This document shows, piece after piece, positions 46,116-54,112 of a DNA stretch of 64,000 nucleotides (position 1 is the stretch's first letter; each line of letters starts with the position of its first letter). The stretch spans positions 6,761,501 through 6,825,500 of the forward strand of contig NC_020126.1 of the NCBI RefSeq assembly GCF_000331735.1, given 5' to 3'. A program made the translations under genes and the position numbers. Below the pieces are notes generated by a model that saw only the letters and a list, made by a program, of their open reading frames with translations, ran no database searches and had not been told where the DNA came from. The stretch is from Myxococcus stipitatus DSM 14675. Lineage in GTDB: Bacteria > Myxococcota > Myxococcia > Myxococcales > Myxococcaceae.

Positions 46116-47648
46116 GACCTCCTGCTGCCGCTCGTCATGCCCGAGTGCAAGGTGGCCGTGTTGCTCCTGCCCTCCAGTCTCCGCGCGCAGATCGTCGAAG
46201 TGGACTGGCACTACTACGGCGGACACTGGCGGCTTCCCAACCTCGCAGGCGGCAGGTGGTTCCGGCCTGGCCTGCCAGCGCTCCACGTCATCAGCTACGA
46301 GAAGTTCTCCACCCAGGAAGGCACCGACCTCCTGACGCGCATTCGTCCGGACCTCATCGTCTGCGACGAAGCCCACAAGCTGAAGGACCCGAAGAGCGCG
46401 CGAACAGGCCGCTTCTTGCGCTACCTGAAGGAACACCCCGAAACGCGCCTCGTGGCCCAGTCGGGCACGCTGGCGACGCGCTCACTCAAGGACTACGCCC
46501 ACCTCGCGGAGTACGCGCTGCGCAACGGGAGCCCGCTCCCCCTCAAGCCCCACGTTGTCGAGGAGTGGGCTTCGGCGCTGGACCCGGGGCATGTCGTCGC
46601 GCCACCTGGAGAGCTGCTCAAGCTCGTAGACCCTGCCCATCCGCTGGAGTCACTCGAAGGGGAGAGCGAGGTCGAGCGCGAGCGCCGTCGGGTGCGTGAT
46701 GCCTATCGACGGTGGCGCAACGCAACCGCGGGCGTCGTGGCCACTGACGAGAGCGCCGTCAGCATGTCCCTCACCATTCGCACCAGGGACCCGGGCAAGG
46801 TGCCCGACGAACTGCTCGCCCACATCCAGGCGGCATTGGGTGGGCAACGGCCGGATGGCGAAGAGTTCGTGGACGAGCTGCAACGGGTGACGTGCGCGCG
46901 GCAGCTCGCGAGCGGCTTCTTCCACCGCTGGCGCTATCCGGACGTCGGGGGCGTGCCGCAGGACCCGGAGCTGATCCTTCGGTGGTTCTCGCGGCGACAG
47001 GAGTTCAACCGGGAGCTGCGCGAGCGCCTCAAGCGTCCCGCCGAGCACCTGGACTCGCCCGGGTTGCTCGTGGTGCCGCGATTCGCGCTCACCAGTCCCC
47101 ACCTGCCGACGTGGCACGCGGCGTCCTGGCCCGCCTGGGGGGAGATTCACAAGCGCGTGGCGCACGTCACCGAGGCCGTGTGGCTGAGCGACTTGATTGT
47201 GCAGGACGCGGCAAGGTGGGCGCTTCGCAAGGGGCAACCGGGAATCGTGTGGGTCGAGTTCCCAGAGCTGGGCGAGCGCATCACAAAGGGGGCGGGCGTG
47301 CCGTTCTTCGGTGGAGGCCCGGAAGCGTCGGCGACCATCATCCGGGAGAGTGGGAAGCGCTCCATCGTCGCTTCGCTTCGGGCTCACGGCACGGGCAAGA
47401 ACCTGACGATGTTCTCGCGAATGCTGTTCGTGAACCCGCCAGCCGATGGCGCCGCATGGGAACAGTCCATCGGCCGGTGCCACCGACAAGGGCAGCTCGC
47501 CGACGAAGTGGAGGTGGAGCTGTACCAGCACACCGACGAGCTAGTCGGGGCCTTCCAGAAGGCCCGCGACTTCGCGCGCTTCATCGAGCAGACGGAAGGC
47601 ACGCCGCAGAAGCTGTGCGTTGCGAACTATGACTGGGCAGCGGTCTAA
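46116..47648 (+). pseudogene. 5'-truncated SNF2-like helicase
   Basis: Open for about 510 codons straight out of the IS3 right end. Seen: motif II VCDEAHKLKD, motif III-type LVAQSGTLATR, and motif VI-like GRCHRQGQ in NPPADGAAWEQSIGRCHRQGQ. The Walker A region and motif Ia are absent, lost with the 5' end, so it cannot be an active ATPase by itself. Probably a phage- or plasmid-type DNA helicase. This is the longest surviving copy of the module. 28 bp after its stop is a convergent gene for a secreted protein. Confidence 0.78.
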
Positions 47649-47676
47649 GAGCGTGGCGACACGCTAATTCTTCCTT

Positions 47677-48195
47677 TCACTCGTATCCCTTGTCGGTCGG
47701 CTCCTGACCCGGGGGAGGCACGTACGGCGAGGGGCTTCGGCGGGGCGAGCAGCTATGAGGCTTCGGCGGCGGGCCACCAGACACACTGCAGGACTTGTTC
47801 AGAGCCTTGAGTTTGCCTTCCGAGTTGACGACCTTGCATTCCAATTTCTGGGATTGGCAGTCGGACTCTTCGGTGCCAGGCTTCTTAACGCAGAGTCTGT
47901 ACTGCTCGATGCACGCATTATGGCACGCTATGTGGAGGCTGGCAGGGGTGTAGTCAACGGGGCCGGTGGCGTTGGGAGGGGCGAAGATCTTGAAGGGGTA
48001 ATTCTTCTTTTTGGTCGGATCGGTTTGGCAGGACACAGCGGGGGCGTCCACTCCGCCCACGGGGTTTGAGAATCTTACGCAAAGGCTGGGGGCTCCCTTC
48101 GGCGGGATGCACTTGTCGGGCGGATCGGCAGCGAAGGCGGGAACAGCTACGGAAAACGCGAACACGGCGGCCAGATACATCAGAATCTTCTTCAT
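47677..48195 (-). CDS. Secreted cysteine-rich protein with Pro-rich tail
   Basis: 172 residues from the ATG at 48195; GGAGGATGATTG just upstream. Signal peptide MKKILMYLAAVFAFSVAVPAFA. About ten cysteines in the mature part (CIPPKG, LCVRF, SCQTD, IACHNACIEQYRLC, DCQSQKLEC, SCSVSGG, SCSPRR) and a C-terminal PPKPHS.../PPPGQEP tail. Not in the five-member family, but placed in the same position: convergent to a helicase 3' end. Function unknown. Confidence 0.65.
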   Translation of the reverse strand: MKKILMYLAAVFAFSVAVPAFAADPPDKCIPPKGAPSLCVRFSNPVGGVDAPAVSCQTDPTKKKNYPFKIFAPPNATGPVDYTPASLHIACHNACIEQYRLCVKKPGTEESDCQSQKLECKVVNSEGKLKALNKSCSVSGGPPPKPHSCSPRRSPSPYVPPPGQEPTDKGYE

Positions 48196-48458
48196 CAATC
48201 ATCCTCCGTAAACTCTTGTTCGGAAACACATCCCGCGCCATCCGTATCAGAAGAGGAATAGGATTTCAGAAACTCCCGAGAGACATGTTTTCGTTGATTC
48301 AATCCTGTGGGGGCGCCGGGAAACTACAGCAACAGCCATGCCAAAGCACCAATACGTGCGTCAAGAGTAACTCAAGAGACAGGAGCATCATAAAACACGC
48401 GTTCTTGGCGCGTCAGATGCGGGGGCTGACACGTCAACGGTCCTTGTGACGCGACTCG

Positions 48459-48665
48459 CCGCTGAGATTCGGGCGCTGCCTGTTCGAAGTCGAGGCCATC
48501 GGCCGGTGCCACCGACAGGGGCAGCTCGCCGACGAAGTCGAGGTGGAGCTGTACCAGCACACCGACGAGCTAGTCGGGGCCTCCCAGAAAGCCCGCGACT
48601 TCGCCCGGTTCATCGAGCAGACAGAGGGGACGCCGCAGAAACTGCGCCTCGCATTTCGAGGCTAA
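48459..48665 (+). pseudogene. Deletion remnant of the cassette module
   Basis: About 40 bp resembling the phage-type gene start region (CGCTGAGATTCGGGCG-GCTGCCTGTTCGAAGTC) joined to ~165 bp of the helicase 3' end (GGCCGGTGCCACCGACAGGGG ... TAA at 48663). Same kind of scar as at 43426-43676. Followed 17 bp on by a minus-strand open frame. Confidence 0.75.
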
Positions 48666-48682
48666 TTAGTGCATCGCCAGTT

Positions 48683-48990
48683 CTAGCGCTTCAGTGTTTG
48701 TTGGCTCTTCTCCACAAAATCCTTTAGATACTCCCGCGTTTTTTGCTGTCTCAGCACTGGGTCTTTCTCAAGCGAGATGGCCCCCATCAAAACCATCCCC
48801 GACAGTGGGACCGATGAGATGAAATCCATACCAGGATGGGAGACGACGTGGCGAAAATACGTCAGATGAATGAGCAAGTAGCGAAGAAATGCATCCAGCC
48901 TATCCTCCCCGCGCTCCTGAATTGCATATCCAAGCAGAGTGCCTTCAGCGCCAGATCCACCAAAACCATCAAACAGCGACGGCCCCCATC
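48683..48990 (-). pseudogene. Truncated minus-strand gene fragment (cargo-like)
   Basis: The 3' ~100 codons read like a real helical protein (FLRYLLIHLTYFRHVVSHPG, then LEKDPVLRQQKTREYLKDFV, ends LKR). To the right it runs into recombinase coding sequence, so the 5' end is missing. Placed convergent to a helicase remnant exactly like the cargo genes. Boundary near 48990 is an estimate. Confidence 0.5.
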
Positions 48991-49562
48991 TCTGCTCACT
49001 CACGCAAGACGAAGCAGAGCGCCTGATCGCCGCCGCCGAGCCCGAGTGGAGAGCAATGCTTGTGACAGCACTCCACACAGGCATGCGGCGCGGAGAACTC
49101 ATTGCGCTTCAATGGGACTCCATGTACCTCGTCTCAGGCCGGATCATAGTGAAGCGCAACGTCTGGCGAGGAACCTTTGGCAGCCCAAAGGGGGGACGCC
49201 CAAGGGAAGTGCCTCTCAATGACGTTGTCCTCAATGTCCTCAAGGCGCATCGGCATCTTCGTGGACCGTTCGTCTTCAGTGACGCGACGGGGGCTTATCT
49301 CAAGAACGACACGTGCAGGAACGCCATACTCCGGACCTTCAAGAGAGCAGGACTCCGGCCTATCGGGTGGCACGTTCTGAGGCACTCTTTCGCTAGCCAT
49401 CTGGCCATGGGCGGCGTGCCGCTCAAAGCCATCCAGGAGCTGCTGGGTCATGCATCCATTGAGCTGACCATGCGCTACGCCCATCTCAGTCCCGACGTGA
49501 AGAAGGACGCGGTGCGCATCCTGGAACAGCACGGAAGGGGCACACTGAGGGCACATGGATAG
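48985..49562 (+). pseudogene. Tyrosine recombinase (integrase), N-terminally truncated
   Basis: Catalytic domain nearly complete: Arg in HTGMRRGEL, Lys region PKGGRPREVPL, HxxR in WHVLRHSFASHL, His in LLGHASIEL and Tyr in MRYAHLSPD. The N-terminal arm- and core-binding domains are missing; a usable Met lies at 48939 but the text from 48939 to ~48985 does not look like recombinase. Transcribed toward the 3' end of tRNA-Leu, the usual position of an island integrase beside its attachment site. Confidence 0.85.
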
Positions 49563-49603
49563 AGACCAGAGAAAAGGTCTCGTGGTTTCAACCAGTTAGA
49601 AAT

Positions 49604-49688
49604 GCACGAGCCGGGAATCGAACCCGGACGACCCTTACGGGCCAGCGGATTTTAAGTCCGCTGCGTCTGCCTGTTCCGCCACTCGTGC
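49604..49688 (-). tRNA. tRNA-Leu (anticodon UAA)
   Basis: 85 nt. 7-bp acceptor stem GCACGAG/CTCGTGC, anticodon loop CTTAAAA giving UAA, and a long class II variable arm (TGGCCCGTAAGGG). The CCA end is not encoded. The 3' end faces the integrase fragment 41 bp away. It is a likely integration site for the mobile region to the left. Confidence 0.95.
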
Positions 49689-50013
49689 CCAGTAAAATCC
49701 GGACCTTACCGGTACCCCTGTCCCCCAGGACGACTCCCATCTGTTCTATCCTACACGAAGCCCTCCCCCAAGCGCATTGACGGCGGGAGGCGCCTTCACT
49801 CCGCACGGGCGCCTGCGCATCGGGTCCAGAGGCCGCATGTCTGGCCAGACGCCCCCTCGACAGCCAGCCACTCGGGGCTTGATCGACTCAGACATCCCCA
49901 CGACCCACCCACCTAATCACAACCAGACCAGCACATCGACAGCGCGGGACTCCGACGCTGTGGCATCATCCTGACGCCGTCCTCACCTCAAGAAGCCCAT
50001 TCCTGGAGGTTCC
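49689..50013. other. Intergenic region right of tRNA-Leu
   Basis: 325 bp. Contains the tRNA promoter region (leftward) and the promoter of the small lipoprotein gene (rightward). No gene seen. Confidence 0.4.
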
Positions 50014-50292
50014 ATGCGTCTACGATTGATTCTGGGATTCGCCCTCGTCGCGGCACAACTGGGTTGCGGCGGAGCGGAAGCCCCCTCTGAGCTGGCCACT
50101 CGCGAGGACCCGCTCCTGCGCTGCGCCACCGACCACTACATCGTCTTCTACAGCGATGCGTCCCACACCACGGAGGTGGGCACCGAGTTGTGTGTCTGTG
50201 ACCGCACGCCGGCTCGCACGGGCACTCGGTCTGCCTACCCGGATGTCGTCTACTCCTACGAGTGTTCCGGGGCTCGGGCCACCACGCCCTGA
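50014..50292 (+). CDS. Small secreted lipoprotein (DUF6289-like)
   Basis: 92 residues, GGAGGTTCC before the ATG. Lipobox LVAAQLGC. The mature part has YIVFYSDASHTTEVG and cysteines C(A), CVC and EC, resembling the secreted DUF6289 family, as far as I recall it. Function unknown. Confidence 0.65.
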   Translation: MRLRLILGFALVAAQLGCGGAEAPSELATREDPLLRCATDHYIVFYSDASHTTEVGTELCVCDRTPARTGTRSAYPDVVYSYECSGARATTP

Positions 50293-50431
50293 CGCCCGAC
50301 GTCTTCAAGACAGGCCTTGCGGCACCTGGAGCAAGCGGCCCCTTCGCTCCGCCGTGGACTATTGAACGTCCTCCCCCGCAGGGCCTGTCCGCCTTTCTCG
50401 GAGCATCGACCACCTTCGGTACGATGACCCG

Positions 50432-52246
50432 ATGCGCGTGTCACGGCTCAAGCTGCTCGACCCGGACCTCGTCCCCACGCCCCTTCGTGAGCGGCTGCCC
50501 CACTCCGTCGAAATCGCCGAGCTGACGCTCAACATGGAGCGCCGCCGCCGCGTGGTCCTCAAGTCCCTCATGTCCATGTGGGGCAAGCTCTCCAACCCCG
50601 TCCTCACCTCCCCCGCGGAGCGAGGCGCCATCGTCCGCAACACCCTGGACGCCCTGGGCGGCGTCTTCATCAAGCTCGGCCAGCTCCTCGCGCTGCGCAA
50701 TGACCTGTTCCCCACCGAGTTCTGCCTCGCCCTCTCGGACCTGCATGACCGCGCCACCGCCTTCCCCCCCGGCGTCGCCCGGCGCTACCTGGAGGAGGCC
50801 TTCGGCCGGCCCCTCGAGTCCGTCTTCTCCGAGTTCTCCCCCGTCCCCGTCGCCGCGGCCTCCATCGGCCAGTGCCACATCGCCCGGCTGCGCCAGGGAG
50901 GACACCTGGTCGCCGTCAAGCTCCAGCGCCCCGATGCCCCCTCCATGTTCTGGCGCGACCTGGACCTCTTCCAATCACTGCTCGGCCCCTTGAGCCTCCT
51001 GCCCTCCTCCGAGCTGTTCAACTGGGAGGACGCCCTGTGGGAGCTCCAGGACATCGTGAAGGAGGAGCTCGACTACCGCTACGAGGCCGCCGCGCTCGCC
51101 ACCTTCCGCAAGAAGCTGCGCAAACACGAGAACATCTACGTCCCCCAGGTCTTCACCGAGTGGTGCCGCCCCAACGTCATCGTCCTGGAATACATCCCCG
51201 GCGTCTTCATGAGCGAGCTGCTCCACGTCAAGGAGACAGACCCGGAGAAGGTCCTGCGCTGGCAGCGCGACAACAACGTCGACCTGGAGGTGGTCGGCCG
51301 CACCCTGCTCCAATCCCTCTACCGACAGATGTTCGAGGAGCACCTCTTCCACGGGGACCTCCACCCCGGGAACATCGTCCTGCTCAAAGACAGCCAGGTG
51401 TGTCTGATTGACTTCGGCTCCGTCGGCCGCCTCGACATCGACTTCCTCGACTCGTTCCACGGCTACATGAAGGCGCTCGCCGAGCGCGACTTCGAGACCG
51501 CCATCCTCAACATGCTCTCCACGTCGGCGAACCTGCCCAACGTGGGCATCGACTCGATTCAAGCCGAGCTCCTCAACGCCTTCCGCACCTGGCACCGCAA
51601 GACGCTCGTCCCCGACCTCCCCCATCACGAGAAGTCCGTCCAGGCGCTCGGCGACTACATGCAGCCCGTGCTCCACCGCTACCGCATGAGCATGAACTGG
51701 TCCTTCCTCCGGATGAACCGCGCCTTCGGCACCCTGGACATCGCCATCCAGAAGCTCCTGCCCACGCTCGACCACCCGTCCGAGATGAAGCGCTACCAGA
51801 AGGGGGCCCGGAAGCGCGCGCGCAAGAAGGCCTGGAACGTCCGGCCCTCCGTGCTCGCCATGATTCACAGCGGCGCCATCCTCCGGCACCGAGAGGAGGC
51901 GAGCCTGGCCCTCACCCACGCATCCAGCCTGCGCCGCGTGGAGCAGTTGGGGCGGCTTCGCTTCAAGTCCTCCCTCACCAAGGGGGAGTTCCTCATCCTG
52001 TCCACCATGCGGGCGGTCCAGGTGGGCGCGGTGGTGCTCGGACTGGTGCTCCTGGCCTTCTGGCTGGCCTGGCAGGGCCCGCTGCCCCTGGACCTCCTCA
52101 CGGGGGCCTCCGAGTCGCCCGCGGGCTCGCAGTGGGGCCTCCCGCGCTTCGCCTGGTGGGAGGGGCTGCTGCTCCTCGCCCTCTGCGGCAAGGCCTTCCT
52201 GAGTGCCAACCGGGTCGTCACCCGGCTCCACGAAACCGTCACCTGA
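50432..52246 (+). CDS. UbiB/ABC1-family kinase-like protein
   Basis: 604 residues. Atypical protein-kinase-like motifs of the UbiB/ADCK group: IKLGQLL (KxGQ), VAAASIGQCH (A-rich loop), VAVKLQRP (ATP-binding Lys), HGDLHPGNIVLL and IDFGSVG. Two transmembrane helices at the C terminus (about 528-550 and 575-595). Family members support coenzyme Q biosynthesis or lipid handling. Stop is 13 bp from the next gene, so likely co-transcribed. Confidence 0.9.
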   Translation: MRVSRLKLLDPDLVPTPLRERLPHSVEIAELTLNMERRRRVVLKSLMSMWGKLSNPVLTSPAERGAIVRNTLDALGGVFIKLGQLLALRNDLFPTEFCLALSDLHDRATAFPPGVARRYLEEAFGRPLESVFSEFSPVPVAAASIGQCHIARLRQGGHLVAVKLQRPDAPSMFWRDLDLFQSLLGPLSLLPSSELFNWEDALWELQDIVKEELDYRYEAAALATFRKKLRKHENIYVPQVFTEWCRPNVIVLEYIPGVFMSELLHVKETDPEKVLRWQRDNNVDLEVVGRTLLQSLYRQMFEEHLFHGDLHPGNIVLLKDSQVCLIDFGSVGRLDIDFLDSFHGYMKALAERDFETAILNMLSTSANLPNVGIDSIQAELLNAFRTWHRKTLVPDLPHHEKSVQALGDYMQPVLHRYRMSMNWSFLRMNRAFGTLDIAIQKLLPTLDHPSEMKRYQKGARKRARKKAWNVRPSVLAMIHSGAILRHREEASLALTHASSLRRVEQLGRLRFKSSLTKGEFLILSTMRAVQVGAVVLGLVLLAFWLAWQGPLPLDLLTGASESPAGSQWGLPRFAWWEGLLLLALCGKAFLSANRVVTRLHETVT

Positions 52247-52259
52247 ACGAGGACGCACC

Positions 52260-53225
52260 ATGCGCATCGACTCGGGCGAGATTGTCTTTCTCTTCGGAGG
52301 ACAGGGCTCCCAGCTCTACCGCATGGGCGAGGAGCTCTACCGCCAGAACCCCGTCTTCCATCACTGGATGGAGCGCGGCGACGCGGTCATCCGGCGAATC
52401 ACCGGGCGCTCGTTCCTCCACGAGCTCTACGAAGCCCCGCACCGCATCAGCGAGGACTTCGACGACCTGGAGCTCACCCACCCGGCCATCTTCGTCTACG
52501 AGTACGCGCTGGCCGCCTCGCTCATCGACGCCGGCATCCGCCCCTCCGCGGTGCTGGGCGCGAGCCTGGGCGAGGTCGCCGCGTGCGCCATCGCGGGCGC
52601 CTGCACCTTCGACGACGTCCTCCCGGCCCTCGGGCAACAGGCCCTCGCGCTTCAGCGAGGCTGTCGCGCGGGCGGAATGATGGCCCTCATGGCGGACCCC
52701 GCGACGTTCAACGAGTCCCCCGTGCTCCCCCGCCGCTCGGCGCTCGCGGGCATCCTGGGCCCCACGCACTACGTCATCGCCGTCCCCGACATGTGGATGG
52801 AGGACGTGGAGGCCCACCTGCGCGCCCGGAAGTTCCTCTACAGCCTGCTCCCCGTGCGCCAGCCCTTCCACTCGCCCTGGGTGGAGCCGCTGCCCGCGGG
52901 CGCGTCCGCCGCGCTCCTCCAGGTCCCCTTCTCGCCTCCGCGCATCAAGGTCTTCTCCAGCCGCACCGCGGGCCAGGTCCTCGCCCCCGATGCCTCGCAC
53001 CTGCTGCGCGCGGCGCTGGACCCGATGCGCTTCCGCGACGCCATCCTCGAAGTGGAGACCCTGGGGCCCTCGCGCTACGTGGACGTCACCCCATCGGGGA
53101 CCCTCGCGAACCTGGTCACCGCGAACCTCGCGGGCTCCGCGTCCACCGTGCTCGCCGTGGGCTCGCCCTTCGGCCGGGAGGCCACGGGACTGGCGCGGGT
53201 GCTCTCCAAGCTCCGCGCCGCCTGA
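52260..53225 (+). CDS. AT-like protein, possible acyl hydrolase for the trans-AT PKS
   Basis: 321 residues from the ATG at 52260, GAGGACGCACC upstream. Acyltransferase fold: IVFLFGGQGSQ, active-site motif GASLGE (Ser102, not the usual GHSLG) and catalytic His in RQPFHSPW. At the position of the malonate-binding Arg (QRRGQ in the neighbouring transferase) it has GQQAL, so it lacks the Arg that holds a carboxyl group. In trans-AT systems such proteins (PedC-type) act as hydrolases that clear stalled acyl chains; this assignment is an inference. Convergent with the malonyl transferase, 7 bp between stops. Confidence 0.75.
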   Translation: MRIDSGEIVFLFGGQGSQLYRMGEELYRQNPVFHHWMERGDAVIRRITGRSFLHELYEAPHRISEDFDDLELTHPAIFVYEYALAASLIDAGIRPSAVLGASLGEVAACAIAGACTFDDVLPALGQQALALQRGCRAGGMMALMADPATFNESPVLPRRSALAGILGPTHYVIAVPDMWMEDVEAHLRARKFLYSLLPVRQPFHSPWVEPLPAGASAALLQVPFSPPRIKVFSSRTAGQVLAPDASHLLRAALDPMRFRDAILEVETLGPSRYVDVTPSGTLANLVTANLAGSASTVLAVGSPFGREATGLARVLSKLRAA

Positions 53226-53232
53226 GCATTGC

Positions 53233-54108
53233 TCAAGCCGTGCGAGCCCTGGCCGTCGGCGTCCGCCGCAGGATGCTCTGGATGAGCGGCGTCAGGACCT
53301 TGGCGGGGCCCAGTTCCTCGAACCTCGGCTCCGGCTGGCGCGCGAGCCACTGGATGGTCTCCGTCCACCGCACCGCCTTGCTCATCTGCCCGGCGAGGCA
53401 GGCGTGAATCGCCTCCGGTGCGTAGGGCGTGGCGTGGAGGTTGGAGACCACGGGGAAGTCGAGTGAGGAGAACTCGAACTGCGACAGGAAGCGCGCGAAC
53501 TCCTCCTCCGCGCTCCGCATGTAGCGCGAGTGGAACGCCGCGCTGACCTTCAAGCGCACCACCTGATGCGCGCCCGAGGACAGCAGCGCCGCCTCCACGC
53601 GCTCGAAGGCGCTCGCCGCTCCGGAGACCACCGTCTGGTCCGGTGAGTTCAGGCTGGCGATGTCCATCTCCTCCTGCCCCACGTCGCGCAGACACCGCGT
53701 CACCTGCTCCTCGGGCAGCCCCACCACCGCGGCCATCACCCCGCCATCCGCTCGCCCCATCAGCTGGCCTCGTCGCTGCACCAGACGCAGGCCGGTGATG
53801 AAGTCGAAGGCCCCCGCCGCGAACAGCGCGTTGTACTCCCCCAGGCTGTGCCCCACCGCGAAGTCCGGACGCGCCCCCTCCTTCTCCACGGCGCGCAGAT
53901 ACGACAGCGCGTTCACCACGAAGAGCGCGGGCTGAGTGAACTCCGTCCGGTTCAGCCGCTTCTGGGAGTCCTCCAGACACAGCTCCTCGATGGAGTAGCC
54001 GAGGATGGCGTCCGCGAAGGCCACCTCGTGGGGGAAGGCTCGGAACAGCTCCGCGCCCATGCCCACCGCCTGCGAGCCCTGTCCCGGGAACACATAAATC
54101 CTGGTCAT
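53233..54108 (-). CDS. Discrete malonyl-CoA:ACP acyltransferase (trans-AT)
   Basis: 291 residues from the ATG at 54108. FPGQGSQ near the N terminus, GHSLGEY with Ser88, QRRGQLM (Arg112/113 for malonate), SLNSPDQTVVSG and catalytic His in SAAFHSRYM. The PKS that ends 4 bp upstream has no AT domain, so this enzyme loads its ACPs. The PKS stop TGA lies inside the ribosome-binding region (GTGAGGTCATG), implying co-translation. Confidence 0.93.
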   Translation of the reverse strand: MTRIYVFPGQGSQAVGMGAELFRAFPHEVAFADAILGYSIEELCLEDSQKRLNRTEFTQPALFVVNALSYLRAVEKEGARPDFAVGHSLGEYNALFAAGAFDFITGLRLVQRRGQLMGRADGGVMAAVVGLPEEQVTRCLRDVGQEEMDIASLNSPDQTVVSGAASAFERVEAALLSSGAHQVVRLKVSAAFHSRYMRSAEEEFARFLSQFEFSSLDFPVVSNLHATPYAPEAIHACLAGQMSKAVRWTETIQWLARQPEPRFEELGPAKVLTPLIQSILRRTPTARARTA

Positions 54109-54112
54109 GACC

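Noticed and set aside
44855..46119. Target-site duplication for the IS3 copy
   Set aside because: Left flank CCTG and right flank GACC do not match; only terminal repeats support the element boundaries.
46137..47648. Intact helicase gene starting at ATG 46137
   Set aside because: The reading frame continues upstream to the IS3 end without a start, and the Walker A motif is missing, so it is a 5' truncation.
48372..48560. Minus-strand frame overlapping the module remnant
   Set aside because: It is the antisense of the helicase 3' remnant.
49777..49974. Short frame right of the tRNA
   Set aside because: No start with a ribosome-binding site and no protein-like composition.
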